DNA from: Heyndrickxia sp050281185
GTDB lineage: Bacteria > Bacillota > Bacilli > Bacillales > Bacillaceae_C
Direction of reading: 5' to 3'
NCBI RefSeq assembly: GCF_050281185.1
Contig: NZ_JBNNWS010000007.1
Span: 124,001-188,000 of the forward strand
DNA length: 64,000 nt
The notes beneath the pieces were generated by a model. That model was not told the DNA's origin. It saw nothing but the letters and a program-made list of their open reading frames with translations, and searched no databases. Both the position numbers and the translations under genes were made by a program. Below are positions 16,317-23,945 of the stretch, one piece after another. The number at the start of each line of letters is the position of its first letter. Positions within the stretch are counted from its first letter, which is position 1.

Positions 16317-17888
16317 ATGAAAAAAATGGATCTAACTATTCTTGAAACTAGTGATGTACATGGAAGTATTTTTCCGATAAATTATGGGACAAATAAAGAA
16401 GCTGATGTGGGATTAGGAAAAATCGCATCGTTGATAAAAAAGGAACGTGAGAATAATGAACATGTTCTCCTTATCGATAATGGAGATTTAATTCAAGGTA
16501 CTCCATTAACATACCATTATGCACGAATCAATCATGATCGCCCTAATCCGATGATCTTATTAGCAAATGAGTTGAAATATGATGCTGCTGTTTTTGGTAA
16601 CCATGAATTCAATTATGGAAAGGAAATATTAGCAGCTGCTATAAAAGAATCTAACTTTCCTTGGTTATCAGCTAATATCGTTAATAAAGAAAATGGGGAG
16701 CCTTATTATGGACAGCCTTATTTAATTAAGAAAGTAAATGGAGTAAAGGTTGGAATCTTAGGATTAACAACTCCATACATTCCGAACTGGGAACAGCCTG
16801 AGAACATTGAAGGAATCGGATTTGAAGATGCTGTTATTGTGGCAAAGAAATGGGTAAAGATTTTACGTGATGAAATGAAAGTGGATGTTGTCATCGTATC
16901 TTACCATGGTGGATTTGAACGTGATCTTGAAACAGGCGAACCAACGGAAACTCTAACTGGTGAGAACCAAGGCTATCAAATATGCCATGAGGTTGAAGGA
17001 ATCGATGTCTTGCTAACAGGTCATCAGCACCGACAAATTGCTGGAAATAAGATTAATGGTGTGATAGTTGTTCAGCCTGGTAACAATGGGATTGCTTTAG
17101 GAAAGGTTACATTACAGCTGGAAAATCATGATGGCAAGTGGAAATGCGTAGACAAAACCTCAGAGCTAATTCCTGTTACTGGTGTCCGCGCTGATTCTAA
17201 TTTATTGGAAAAAGTAACCGGATATGAGCGAGCGACACAAGAATGGCTTGATCAGCCAATTGGTAAAATTGAAGGTGACATGGTTGTTAGCAATCCGATG
17301 GACATTCGCATGAAGGATAATGCATTGATCGAATTTATTAACCATGTTCAAATGGAAGTAGCAGGTGTAGAAATTTCGAATACAGCCTTATTTGATAATC
17401 AGTCACCAGGGTTAACAGAGCATGTGACGATGAGGGATGTTGTATCGAATTATATTTATCCAAATACGTTAAAGGTGATCCGTATCACCGGTAAAGATAT
17501 GAAGGAAGGTCTCGAAAGATCAGCTTCATACTTTAAGCAATATGATGGCGGGGAAGTTGAGGTAAACCCTTCCTTCACGACACCAAAACCGCAGCATTTT
17601 AACTATGATATGTGGGAAGGAATCGAGTATGTAATCGATATTAGAAAACCAGTTGGCGAACGGGTTGTGAAGCTTGAATATAAAGGGACACCTATTGATC
17701 CAAATGGCGAGTACGATGTCGTCATGAATAACTACCGTGCGGGTGGTGGCGGTGAGTACTTTATGTATCAGGACAAGCCTGTTATTAAAGACATTCCTAC
17801 TGATGTATCTGAGCTTATTGCGAACTATATATTAGAGAAAAAAGTCGTAAAAGCTACTGTTAATGAAAATTGGAAGGTTATATATTAA
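16317..17888 (+). CDS. Bifunctional metallophosphatase/5'-nucleotidase (UshA-like), cytosolic
   Basis: A 523-aa two-domain protein. The N-terminal calcineurin-like domain carries the metal ligands of ILETSDVHGSIFP (9-21), DNGDLIQGTP (58-67), GNHEFNYG (100-107) and LTGHQHRQI. The C-terminal 5'-nucleotidase domain has NALIEFINH, GKDMKEGLERSA and a substrate-stacking region with MNNYRAGGGGEYFMY. No signal peptide is present, unlike periplasmic or wall-bound UshA/YfkN; it resembles cytosolic YunD-like members. Likely substrates are nucleotides or 2',3'-cyclic nucleotides, releasing phosphate. Its place beside a phosphorus importer and a Pho-like box fits phosphorus scavenging. Confidence 0.82.
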   Translation: MKKMDLTILETSDVHGSIFPINYGTNKEADVGLGKIASLIKKERENNEHVLLIDNGDLIQGTPLTYHYARINHDRPNPMILLANELKYDAAVFGNHEFNYGKEILAAAIKESNFPWLSANIVNKENGEPYYGQPYLIKKVNGVKVGILGLTTPYIPNWEQPENIEGIGFEDAVIVAKKWVKILRDEMKVDVVIVSYHGGFERDLETGEPTETLTGENQGYQICHEVEGIDVLLTGHQHRQIAGNKINGVIVVQPGNNGIALGKVTLQLENHDGKWKCVDKTSELIPVTGVRADSNLLEKVTGYERATQEWLDQPIGKIEGDMVVSNPMDIRMKDNALIEFINHVQMEVAGVEISNTALFDNQSPGLTEHVTMRDVVSNYIYPNTLKVIRITGKDMKEGLERSASYFKQYDGGEVEVNPSFTTPKPQHFNYDMWEGIEYVIDIRKPVGERVVKLEYKGTPIDPNGEYDVVMNNYRAGGGGEYFMYQDKPVIKDIPTDVSELIANYILEKKVVKATVNENWKVIY

Positions 17889-17913
17889 GACCATTCAGTG
17901 AATGTTAAAAAAA

Positions 17914-18110
17914 AGCTGTTTTCGCATAAATTGTTGCTTTTCGTATATAGCTCCAATCCTTAAATAAATATGCATCGTGCTCTTTTCATCATCCCATACT
18001 CATTATGAAAGTAGTAAATAACCGTAAAAATCCTACCAGATATTTACTACGTAAAATCTCTACCGATTTTTACTTTGTTGCAGAAAGCAACAATGTTTCA
18101 GAAAAGAGCC
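17914..18110 (-). repeat. Dispersed imperfect palindrome, family A, copy 2
   Basis: A 197-bp copy of the element at 470-639 in opposite orientation. On the minus strand it runs from GGCTCTTTTCTGAAACATTG to ACGAAAAGCAACAATTTATG and ends GCGAAAACAGC. It retains about 30 bp in the middle that copy 1 lacks. It starts 26 bases after the nucleotidase stop and is followed at once by a terminator and repeat family B. Confidence 0.75.
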
Positions 18111-18114
18111 TAAA

Positions 18115-18167
18115 AAAACGAGAATGACCCGAAAGCAAATGTATGGGTCACTCTCGTTTTATTTTTT
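18115..18167 (+). terminator. Terminator before repeat B copy B
   Basis: AAAACGAGA-a-TGACCC pairs with GGGTCA-c-TCTCGTTTT, then ATTTTTT. It probably ends the nucleotidase transcript after the read-through repeat A. Confidence 0.88.
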
Positions 18168-18362
18168 AGGAAATTATAAAATATTCGCATTGAGTATAAC
18201 TTTCTGAAGAGCGAGGTTTACGTCTAGCTCCAGCGCCTATCGGCTAGCGGATTTCTCCGTCTTTTCCCTACGATAAGTCAACATCGACTCGTCCCTCGCC
18301 GTGTCTCCTATATCTCAGTCGAAGACTACGAAATCCGTGCAGCGCTTGCGCTTTTGTTCTTT
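18165..18362 (+). repeat. Dispersed repeat, family B, copy B
   Basis: 198 bp collinear with 5450-5663, beginning TTTAGGAAATTATAAAATA and ending GCGCTTGCGCTTTTGTTCTTT. It differs by short internal deletions. Like copy A it directly follows a hairpin ending CTCTCGT and runs into the stop codon of a convergent minus-strand gene, overlapping it by 2 bases. Confidence 0.85.
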
Positions 18363-18774
18363 ATGCGCCTGTAATCATTATAAACATACTAACTATAGCA
18401 ATAATTGGGAAGGTCATCATTAAAGTAAATCCTATAAAAGTAAATGTATTGATCATTCCTTTCGCTTCTTCCGTTACATCCACTTTCGACTGTAAAAATA
18501 CAAACAATAGCCCAAGCAGAGCTGATAGAATGGTTATAATACCAGGTAGCAGCAGCTCGTTTATATTCGATACTGGAGTTAAATTCATAAAACCAAATAT
18601 AACTAATATGATCGGAATAACTTCAATGATTGCGATACCTATAAAAAACTTAGATTGAATAGACTCTCGATTAGCTGGGTTTTCTTTTAATTTGTCCATA
18701 TGAATTTTAAAATTTATCGCAATACCAATAACTGCAATAATAACAGCAAACATAAAATAATAAACCGAACTCAT
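18361..18774 (-). CDS. Four-helix membrane protein resembling a duplicated F-type ATPase c subunit
   Basis: A 137-aa integral membrane protein with four helices in two hairpins. Residues 23-63 resemble the loop and second helix of ATP-synthase subunit c: a polar loop KLKENPANRES is followed by FIGIAIIEVIPIILVIFGF. Glu51 and Pro54 keep the E-x-x-P spacing of the proton-binding helix. Residues 104-134 repeat the pattern (FIGFTLMMTFPIIAIV), but the carboxylate position is Met120, with Pro123 kept. A duplicated hairpin with one lost carboxylate recalls V-type proteolipids. No other ATPase gene is nearby. The relation is inferred from the motif alone; the function is unknown. Confidence 0.6.
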   Translation of the reverse strand: MSSVYYFMFAVIIAVIGIAINFKIHMDKLKENPANRESIQSKFFIGIAIIEVIPIILVIFGFMNLTPVSNINELLLPGIITILSALLGLLFVFLQSKVDVTEEAKGMINTFTFIGFTLMMTFPIIAIVSMFIMITGA

Positions 18775-18868
18775 ATAGCATATCCTCCTTTTCCTTTTAA
18801 TTTATTTACGATTATAAAAGCATTCAGTTTCATTTAAATCTTTTGTAATAAATGTGGTATTTGAGCAT

Positions 18869-18886
18869 ATACTAGAAAACTAGTAT
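18869..18886. promoter_or_regulatory. Perfect inverted repeat between divergent genes
   Basis: ATACTAG-AAAA-CTAGTAT is a perfect 7-bp inverted repeat. It lies 95 bp before the minus-strand membrane gene and just upstream of the tcyP -35. The position suits an operator for either gene; the protein is unknown. Confidence 0.4.
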
Positions 18887-18901
18887 TATATTAATTCATA
18901 C

Positions 18902-18930
18902 TTGACTGATTGGATTAATTATAATATAGT
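18902..18930 (+). promoter_or_regulatory. Promoter of tcyP
   Basis: TTGACT (18902-18907), 17 bp, TATAGT (18925-18930). The start codon follows 42 bp later with AAAGGAGG. Confidence 0.6.
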
Positions 18931-18972
18931 TTTGCTTGCATTCATTTTTTACTTGAATAAAGGAGGATTAAA

Positions 18973-20355
18973 GTGAATACTTTGCTGATTATTATAAATA
19001 TTGTTGTATTACTACTTTTGAGTATCGGTCTTTTCATTATGCAGAAAAAGCATGTATCATTTTCAAAGCGTGTATTTGCTGGTTTAGGACTCGGTATTGT
19101 CTTTGGTTTTTTCATTCATCTTATTTACGGAACAACGTCCGAAGTAACGATTAATACGATAGATTGGTTCAATATTTTGGGCAATGGATATGTAAAACTA
19201 TTACAAATGGTTGTTATGCCACTTGTATTTATTTCAATCGTTGGAGCTTTTACAAAATTAAAGTTGACTAAAAATCTAGGGAAAATTAGTTTTTTAGTGA
19301 TTGGAATTTTGTTAGGAACCACTGCTGTTGCAGCAGCGATTGGTATCGGTTCTGCATTAAGCTTTAACCTAGATGGGATTAAATTAAACCAAGGGGAAGC
19401 AGAAGCGGCGCGAAATGCGTTATTACAGGAAAAAGTAACGGGTGTGAAGGATATGACCATTCCACAGCAAATCCTTGAGCTATTTCCAAGTAACCCATTT
19501 CAGGATTTAACAGGGGCTCGTCCAACTTCTACAATTGCCGTAGTTATATTTGCAGCATTTGTGGGGATGGCCTACCTAGGTGTAAGGCGTAAAGATCCTG
19601 AGCATGGAGAATTTTTTGCTAAAATAATTGACACTCTCTATATGATTACAATGAGGATTGTTACACTTATCCTTCGATTGACCCCATATGGAGTGCTTGC
19701 ATTAATTACAAAGGTAATGGCTACTAGTGATTATGCAGCTATTGCAAAGTTAGGTAAATTCGTTATTGCCTCTTATGTCGCATTAATAATTATGTTTATC
19801 GTTCACTTAGTATTAATATCGTTAGCAAAACTTAGTCCATTAAAGTATGTGAAAAAAGCTTTACCTACGTTAACGTTTGCTTTTACTTCACGCTCAAGTG
19901 CAGGGACATTGCCATTAAATATAAAGACTCAAACAAAAGATTATGGTGTATCCGATGGGATTGCCAATTTTGCAGCTTCCTTTGGTCTATCCATCGGGCA
20001 AAACGGTTGTGCGGGCATTTACCCAGCGATGCTGGCGGTTATGGTTGCCCCATCTGCAGGTATTAATCCAACGGACCCGTCATTTATTATTACACTAATT
20101 CTTGTAGTAGCTATTAGCTCCTTTGGTGTCGCAGGCGTCGGCGGTGGCGCTACCTTTGCAGCACTAATCGTTTTATCTGTGATGAACCTTCCGATAGCTA
20201 TTGTTGGTCTACTGATCTCAGTTGAGCCTTTAATTGATATGGGACGTACTGCACTTAACGTCAGCGGCAGTATGACAGCAGGAGTGTTGACAGGTAAAAT
20301 AACTGGAGAATTAGATAAAGAAGTATATCAACAGCCTAAAGCAATTGAAGCATAG
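18973..20355 (+). CDS. tcyP: L-cystine:proton/sodium symporter TcyP
   Basis: A 460-aa dicarboxylate/amino-acid:cation symporter (DAACS family). It closely resembles B. subtilis TcyP (YhcL, about 463 aa), down to the N-terminus (MNTLLIIIN, MQKKHVSFSKRVF). The two hairpins and substrate site appear as FTSRSSAGTLPLN near 304-316, GQNGCAGIYPAMLAVM near 336-351 and GVGGGATFAALIVLS. GTG is the start, with AAAGGAGG 6 bases upstream. It imports cystine at the cytoplasmic membrane. In B. subtilis it is under CymR control; no CymR site is claimed here. It is a single gene with its own terminator. Confidence 0.9.
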   Translation: MNTLLIIINIVVLLLLSIGLFIMQKKHVSFSKRVFAGLGLGIVFGFFIHLIYGTTSEVTINTIDWFNILGNGYVKLLQMVVMPLVFISIVGAFTKLKLTKNLGKISFLVIGILLGTTAVAAAIGIGSALSFNLDGIKLNQGEAEAARNALLQEKVTGVKDMTIPQQILELFPSNPFQDLTGARPTSTIAVVIFAAFVGMAYLGVRRKDPEHGEFFAKIIDTLYMITMRIVTLILRLTPYGVLALITKVMATSDYAAIAKLGKFVIASYVALIIMFIVHLVLISLAKLSPLKYVKKALPTLTFAFTSRSSAGTLPLNIKTQTKDYGVSDGIANFAASFGLSIGQNGCAGIYPAMLAVMVAPSAGINPTDPSFIITLILVVAISSFGVAGVGGGATFAALIVLSVMNLPIAIVGLLISVEPLIDMGRTALNVSGSMTAGVLTGKITGELDKEVYQQPKAIEA

Positions 20356-20373
20356 TAGAGAAAGAAAAATAAG

Positions 20374-20413
20374 AAAGCCGTCCTATTTCCACATAGAAAA
20401 GGGGCGGCTTTTT
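20374..20413 (+). terminator. Terminator of tcyP
   Basis: AAAGCCG...CGGCTTTTTA with extra pairing in between (CCT/GGG). Confidence 0.8.
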
Positions 20414-20453
20414 ATTTGGATAGAAATTTGTTTTATATTTTTGTGAAAAGGGA

Positions 20454-21968
20454 TTAGATTTGTTCTACTAGCTGACGCATCGTTCCATTTTTTTCATAAT
20501 TGATATGCCAAGAAAAAGCTTTTTCAAGTATATGTGGTGTTTGTCCACCTCTTAGCTTTGCTTCTTCAAAGTATTCACGAAGCTGAGCTCGATAGGATGG
20601 GTGCACACAATTTTCGATAATAAGCGGAACACGTTCAATGGGTGCTAGTCCGCGTAAATCTGCATATCCTTGTTCGGTCACAATGACATCTACATCGTGT
20701 TCTGTGTGGTCAACATGTGAGACGAAAGGAACAATGCTAGAGATGTCACCATTTTTTGCGATAGATTTCGTTACAAAAATGGCTAAACGTGCATTTCGAG
20801 CAAAGTCACCTGAGCCTCCGATGCCGTTCATCATATGTGTGCCGCGAACATGTGTAGAGTTCACATTACCATATATATCAACTTCTAAAGCAGTATTTAT
20901 CGAAATTAAACCTAAGCGCCGGATAATTTCTGGATGGTTTGAAATCTCCTGTGGACGAAGAACAAGTCGTTCCCTGTATTTATCAAGTTCTGTGAAAACT
21001 TGCTTCATTTTCTCATCGGATAATGTAATCGAACAGCAAGAAGCAAAGCGTACCTTGCCAGCATCAATTAATTCAAAGACAGCATCCTGTAATACCTCTG
21101 AATATACTTCTAAGTCAGTAAACTCTGATTCTAGCAGTCCATGGAGCACAGCATTTGCTACTGATCCAATTCCAGATTGTAAAGGTGCTAGCTGATTGGT
21201 TAATCTCCCAGCTTCCACTTCTGTTCTTAAAAAGCTAATTAAGTGTTTTGCCATGATTTGTGTTTCTTCATCTGGCGGAACAATTAAAGACGCTGAGTCC
21301 AATTGATGAGTGAATACAATTCCAGCGATTTTATCACTTTCAACTGGAATACCTAAACTGCCAATTCGATCATCAACTTTTTTTAATAGAATAGGGTCGC
21401 GTTCCCCTTGTTTACCAGCTTCGTAAACATCATGAAGCCCTTCTAATCCTTGAGGCTGAGCCGTGTTAATTTCAACAATAACCTGTTTTGCCTTTTCTAC
21501 GAAAATAGAAGAGTTGCCGACAGAGGTTGTTGGGATAATCATGCCATCTTCAGTAATTGAAATCGCTTCCACGATTGCAAAATCAACAGGGTTTAAAACA
21601 TCTGCCCGAATAGACTCTGCCATATGAGATAGATGCTGATCAACAAATAACACTTCGCCTTGGTTGATATTTTTTCGCATCGTTTTATCTACTTGAAATG
21701 GCATTCTTTTATGAACCATACCGGCTTCTGCCATTAATTTATCTATATCAGATCCTAAAGAGGCTCCTGTGAAAACATTAACCTTTAATTGTTCATATTT
21801 TGCTCGTTCTACAAGTGCAATAGGTATCGCTTTCGCATCTCCCGCTCTTGTAAATCCGCTTAAGCCTAATGTCATACCATCTTTTATCCATGAAGCTGCT
21901 TCTTTAGCAGTTACAATTCGATCCGTTAAACGAGGGTCTCTAATATATTTTGAAGTATTAATTTCCAT
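20454..21968 (-). CDS. Acetyl-CoA hydrolase/CoA-transferase (succinyl-CoA:acetate CoA-transferase family)
   Basis: A 504-aa class I-like CoA-transferase of the Cat1/AarC family, in the size range of SCACT. Key blocks are LSGFTRAGDAKAIP (36-49), SGIGSVANAVL and the likely catalytic glutamate segment LEVYSEVLQDAVFELIDAG. The CoA-binding loop GIGGSGDFARNA and HVDHTEHDVDVIVTEQGYADLRGL are also present. It moves CoA between acyl groups such as succinyl- and acetyl-CoA, or hydrolyses acetyl-CoA, in acetate overflow metabolism. The start has AAGGGGTG upstream. The next gene upstream on the same strand is a LytTR regulator, a plausible controller. Exact acyl specificity cannot be read from the sequence. 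Confidence 0.85.
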   Translation of the reverse strand: MEINTSKYIRDPRLTDRIVTAKEAASWIKDGMTLGLSGFTRAGDAKAIPIALVERAKYEQLKVNVFTGASLGSDIDKLMAEAGMVHKRMPFQVDKTMRKNINQGEVLFVDQHLSHMAESIRADVLNPVDFAIVEAISITEDGMIIPTTSVGNSSIFVEKAKQVIVEINTAQPQGLEGLHDVYEAGKQGERDPILLKKVDDRIGSLGIPVESDKIAGIVFTHQLDSASLIVPPDEETQIMAKHLISFLRTEVEAGRLTNQLAPLQSGIGSVANAVLHGLLESEFTDLEVYSEVLQDAVFELIDAGKVRFASCCSITLSDEKMKQVFTELDKYRERLVLRPQEISNHPEIIRRLGLISINTALEVDIYGNVNSTHVRGTHMMNGIGGSGDFARNARLAIFVTKSIAKNGDISSIVPFVSHVDHTEHDVDVIVTEQGYADLRGLAPIERVPLIIENCVHPSYRAQLREYFEEAKLRGGQTPHILEKAFSWHINYEKNGTMRQLVEQI

Positions 21969-22240
21969 ATTTTTATCACCCCTTGTTTCTTTTCAAATAT
22001 TCTATCAATAAATGAATGGTAATTCACTGGTTTTGGGATGAAAAGGCTTTAATGGTGTATTAAGCAGAAAAATAAATACGTAAAGGAGAGAGTTTTGTAA
22101 TGGTGGTACGATAGCTTGGGAAATGAAAGGTGACCAAGCAATTTTGAAAGAACGAAAAACGATGGAGAATAAGGTACATCATACGTAAAAAAGCCAAGCA
22201 TGTACTTCAAAGACACCAAGCGTGCGATTACTCTTAAGAT
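21969..22240. other. Intergenic region without a convincing gene
   Basis: This gap between the LytTR gene terminator and the CoA-transferase contains short frames only. AAAGGAGAG precedes a five-codon frame (ATGGTGGTACGATAG) near 22098. A 21-codon plus-strand frame starting near 22121 has no ribosome site. It must hold the promoter of the CoA-transferase, but no clear LytTR direct repeat was identified by eye. Confidence 0.4.
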
Positions 22241-22273
22241 AAAAAAAGCAACTTGCATAATTTGCAAGTTGCT
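22241..22273 (-). terminator. Terminator of the LytTR gene
   Basis: A perfect 11-bp stem AGCAACTTGCA / TGCAAGTTGCT with seven T on the minus strand. It overlaps the stop codon of the LytTR gene. Confidence 0.9.
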
Positions 22274-22922
22274 AAAAACAAAGTATTCTTCGAAACTGGC
22301 TGGCATAGGTCTGACTTACAGGGATTTTAGTGCCATCTTTCATGATTAATAAAAAGGTTGAATGTGAATCTGGATGAATTTCAGCAATAAAATTAATATT
22401 AATAATGTAAGAACGATGGCATCTTAAAAATAAATCATTTGGTAAATAAAACTCAAGTTCTGTTAAATTGAATTTATGTGTGCCAATCAATGATTCAGTA
22501 TGAACATTCGTTTTTCTGCTCTGGGCTTCTAAATACATAATTTCTTTAAATGGTACTGGCAGCCAACGATCATTTGATTTCACCGTAAGGAATGAAGTGG
22601 GGAATGCCAGTGGTTTCCTTGGAAGGATAGCGGTTACGCAACCGCTTACGTTTCCTTCGTTTAATATCGGAACGGACATGCCAAAATAAGAAGTTCCTAA
22701 TACATTTTTATCAATATAATCAGCAATTTTCCGCTGGATTGTTAAGGCTTTATAGGTTGCTGTACCTTCTTTAATTTGATCACCGGGTTTTATCTTTAAA
22801 TCTATTTGTTTACTAGGTTGATAGTATATATATTTTTTATTATTTGTTACTGCAATAGAAGTATCCTTAGGTACTATATCTTGTATAACTTCCATTATGG
22901 ATGAAACAGTACGTTGATCCAT
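22272..22922 (-). CDS. LytTR-domain transcriptional regulator
   Basis: A 216-aa protein. The C-terminal 95 residues form a LytTR DNA-binding domain (FLTVKSNDRWLPVPFKEIMYLEA, LTELEFYLP, FLRCHRSYIININFI, LIMKDGTKIPVSQTY). The N-terminal 110 residues (DTSIAVTNNKKYIYYQPSKQ, GMSVPILNEGNVSGCVTAIL) look like a PAS/GAF-type sensory module and not a receiver, so it is probably a ligand-sensing regulator without a histidine kinase. The ATG has AGGAAGGTG upstream. It lies upstream of the CoA-transferase gene on the same strand, separated by a terminator. Regulation of that gene is inferred from position alone. Confidence 0.8.
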   Translation of the reverse strand: MDQRTVSSIMEVIQDIVPKDTSIAVTNNKKYIYYQPSKQIDLKIKPGDQIKEGTATYKALTIQRKIADYIDKNVLGTSYFGMSVPILNEGNVSGCVTAILPRKPLAFPTSFLTVKSNDRWLPVPFKEIMYLEAQSRKTNVHTESLIGTHKFNLTELEFYLPNDLFLRCHRSYIININFIAEIHPDSHSTFLLIMKDGTKIPVSQTYASQFRRILCF

Positions 22923-23067
22923 GCTGGTTTTTCACCTTCCTATGATATTGGAAATAAAAAAATTGCCCATTAAATGGTAGAATCATGTTAATAACAAAAC
23001 TCATCCATGAAAGCGCATAACATATATTTCTATTATAACATACTAACAAAGGAGTGGAAATGAAACT

Positions 23068-23586
23068 ATGAGAATAAGAGTTGGAACAATCCAGGATATT
23101 GAAGGACTAGCGAAAGTCCATTATGAGAGCTGGCTAACTACATACAAAGGGATTTTTTCAGATGAAACGTTTAAGAATCGTACATATGAAAGAGTACTAG
23201 AAAACTGGCGACCTCGATTAGATAATCCCAATTCCGATTATCAGTGCTTACTAGCAGAAACGGATGGGGATGAAGTATTTGCGTTTGCAGAATGCGGGAT
23301 AGAGAGAACAAAAAAATATGGAATTGACAGTGAGCTTTATACGATTTATATGCTAAAGGAGTACCAAAAAAATGGAGTAGGTAAATTATTATTCAATCAA
23401 GTCATAGAATTCCTTAAAGAAAGGAATTTTCAGTCCTTATTAGTGTGGGTGTTGAAAGATAATCAAAATGCACGAAAATTTTATGAAAAGCTGGGTGGAT
23501 CACTAATTGCTGAACAGCCGCTTGGAGATAGCGGTATATTAGAAGTTGCCTACGCATGGGAAAATATTCATAAAATAAATGGTTAA
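23068..23586 (+). CDS. GNAT family N-acetyltransferase
   Basis: A single GNAT domain of 172 aa: N-terminal MRIRVGTIQDIEGLAKVHYESW, acetyl-CoA pyrophosphate loop YMLKEYQKNGVGKLLF near residues 92-107, and the C-terminal LVWVLKDNQNARKFYEKLGG. The family transfers acetyl from acetyl-CoA to an amine; the substrate here is unknown. A three-codon frame (ATG AAA CTA TGA, 23060-23071) sits at ideal distance from GGAG and its stop overlaps the gene start, suggesting coupling. Confidence 0.82.
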   Translation: MRIRVGTIQDIEGLAKVHYESWLTTYKGIFSDETFKNRTYERVLENWRPRLDNPNSDYQCLLAETDGDEVFAFAECGIERTKKYGIDSELYTIYMLKEYQKNGVGKLLFNQVIEFLKERNFQSLLVWVLKDNQNARKFYEKLGGSLIAEQPLGDSGILEVAYAWENIHKING

Positions 23587-23705
23587 CAACTTATGAATAA
23601 ATTATGGTACGGTAATAGTAAATATGGCTGCTTCATGCACCACAAGTAATTTTATCAACAATAAACCATTCATAAAGCCAATAGAAAAGTCAGAGGTGTT
23701 TTTTC

Positions 23706-23894
23706 ATGAATCGAAATGAAATTGAATATAAAATCCAAGATTTAAAGGCGGATTATATACGTCTTCAGCATGACTTAGAAAAGCTTGAGTTCGTAAAGGG
23801 AAATTTATCCCCATTAGAAAAACAACTAGACGAAATTGAGAAAGAGCTAAAAGTTTTAAATGATCAATTAGAAAAATTAGATGAAGAGAATTAA
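23706..23894 (+). CDS. Small coiled-coil protein (SE1832-like)
   Basis: A 62-aa highly charged protein, predicted to be one long coiled coil (heptads across IQDLKADYIRLQHDLEKLEF and the Lys/Glu/Leu-rich second half). It resembles the SE1832 family of unknown function found in bacilli and staphylococci. The ATG follows CAGAGGTG. An inverted repeat follows the stop. Confidence 0.7.
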   Translation: MNRNEIEYKIQDLKADYIRLQHDLEKLEFVKGNLSPLEKQLDEIEKELKVLNDQLEKLDEEN

Positions 23895-23904
23895 TAAATT
23901 TTTT

Positions 23905-23939
23905 GGGGCAGTCTGAAAAGCAAAGTGTCAGACAGCCCC
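23905..23939. terminator. Strong inverted repeat between convergent genes
   Basis: GGGGC-a-GTCTGA pairs with TCAGAC-a-GCCCC, with symmetrical A-A mismatches. The T-run lies before it on the plus strand, so it is not a canonical terminator in either direction, although its place between convergent genes suggests that role. Confidence 0.55.
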
Positions 23940-23945
23940 TATCTC

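Noticed and set aside
20638..21195. A 185-codon plus-strand frame inside the CoA-transferase gene
   Set aside because: It is antisense to a well-conserved enzyme, has no ribosome site and its translation has no recognisable features; it is a codon-bias shadow.
22049..22306. An 85-codon minus-strand frame beside the LytTR gene
   Set aside because: It covers the LytTR terminator and runs into the LytTR 3' end in another frame; hydrophobic composition comes from AT-rich sequence.
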